DNA of 5,639 bases from NCBI GenBank assembly GCA_003139735.1, contig PLGA01000052.1:1-5639 (forward strand). The letters are read 5' to 3'. The translations under genes were made by a program, and so were the position numbers. The notes beneath the pieces were generated by a model. That model ran no database searches, was not told the DNA's origin, and was given only the letters and a program-made list of their open reading frames with translations. The stretch is from Bryobacterales bacterium (GTDB lineage: Bacteria; Acidobacteriota; Terriglobia; Bryobacterales; Bryobacteraceae). Within the stretch, counting starts at the first letter, position 1. Each line of letters begins with the position of its first letter. Shown here piece after piece: positions 5,486 to 5,639 of this stretch.

Positions 5486-5509
5486 TTTGTGCTTATACGG
5501 ATGCACAAA
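5486..5509 (-). promoter_or_regulatory. Palindromic operator upstream of the ArsR gene
   Basis: TTTGTGC (5486-5492) and GCACAAA (5503-5509) form a perfect 7-base inverted repeat with a 10-base spacer, 8 bases before the ATG at 5478. Size and position fit an ArsR dimer site for autorepression. Confidence 0.65.
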
Positions 5510-5519
5510 TAAGGTAAAC
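5492..5519 (-). promoter_or_regulatory. Possible promoter of the arsR-efflux operon
   Basis: On the minus strand a -10-like TATAAG (5497-5492) lies inside the palindrome, with a weak -35-like GTTTAC (5519-5514) 16 bases upstream. Transcription would begin within a few bases of 5485, again giving a very short leader. The -35 match is poor. Confidence 0.4.
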
Positions 5520-5584
5520 GTGGCAGAAACTCCGATTCTTGTTGAAGCGCGTGAGCCGCTGGACCAGGCGCCGGGTTGACGTCG

Positions 5585-5639
5585 TCACTCGTCGTCGAAG
5601 TCCGGCAGATTCACGGCTTCTGTAGCGGATAACGCGGCC
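5585..5639 (-). CDS. Possible C-terminus of an unidentified upstream protein
   Basis: The minus strand entering from the right edge reads AALSATEAVNLPDFDDE and then TGA at 5587-5585. The acidic ending looks like an ordinary protein C-terminus, but 17 codons are too few to identify a family or to exclude chance. If real, it is followed by about 106 bases before the ArsR start, which hold only the operator and weak promoter; I see no convincing terminator there. Confidence 0.3.
   Translation of the reverse strand, partial: AALSATEAVNLPDFDDE

Noticed and set aside
5545..5580. Possible terminator hairpin around CTGGACCAG and GGCGCC
   Set aside because: The palindromes are too short or have no room for a loop, and no U-tract follows on either strand.
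1..5639. CRISPR arrays, tRNA or rRNA genes
   Set aside because: No regularly spaced direct repeats and no tRNA- or rRNA-like conserved segments were seen on either strand.

Overview
The window looks like bacterial chromosome from a GC-rich, Gram-negative organism: inner-membrane RND efflux genes with a periplasmic adaptor imply an outer membrane. The style of the IS21 element, the ArsR-rhodanese protein and the sulfide:quinone-reductase-like protein fits soil or sediment Acidobacteriota, but that placement is recall, not proof. Gene density is high, and several genes are broken.

Layout. (1) Positions 1-655 are the right end of an IS21-family insertion sequence: the C-terminus of the helper ATPase IstB, then a short tightly coupled third gene of unknown function whose stop codon lies inside the IS tip. 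(2) The IS ends inside a minus-strand nucleoside-phosphorylase-like gene, of which only the first ~123 codons remain (656-1025). (3) From 1059 a plus-strand operon begins with a good promoter embedded in an array of operator-like half-sites. It encodes an ArsR-rhodanese fusion regulator, a sulfide:quinone-oxidoreductase-like flavoprotein and the first ~75 codons of a NifS/IscS-type cysteine desulfurase. This is a sulfide-sensing and sulfide-oxidation unit. (4) From the right, a minus-strand operon runs ArsR regulator (5478) - AhpD/carboxymuconolactone-decarboxylase-like protein - periplasmic adaptor (MFP) - RND permease. This looks like a metal(loid)- or drug-responsive efflux unit. (5) The two operons converge, and both are truncated at one junction near 3275-3280, as expected from one deletion that removed the 3' ends of the desulfurase and permease genes.

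The most unusual structure is in the adaptor gene. Its N-terminal ~81 codons and C-terminal ~150 codons read normally on the minus strand, but the middle (about 4107-4463) is shuffled. Four blocks of about 58-99 bp can be recognised. Two read on the plus strand, and the blocks lie in the order A, B, D, C instead of A, C, D, B. Put back in order and orientation, they rebuild an almost complete adaptor (lipoyl half-motif, helical hairpin, second lipoyl half-motif). One single-base insertion and a short missing stretch remain. Junctions share only 0-2 bases and no common recombination site, so either microhomology-mediated template switching or a library/assembly chimera is possible. The sequence alone does not decide.

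Intact genes that should be functional are the third IS gene, the ArsR-rhodanese protein, the SQR-like protein, the AhpD-like protein and the minus-strand ArsR regulator. The efflux pump is dead as written.
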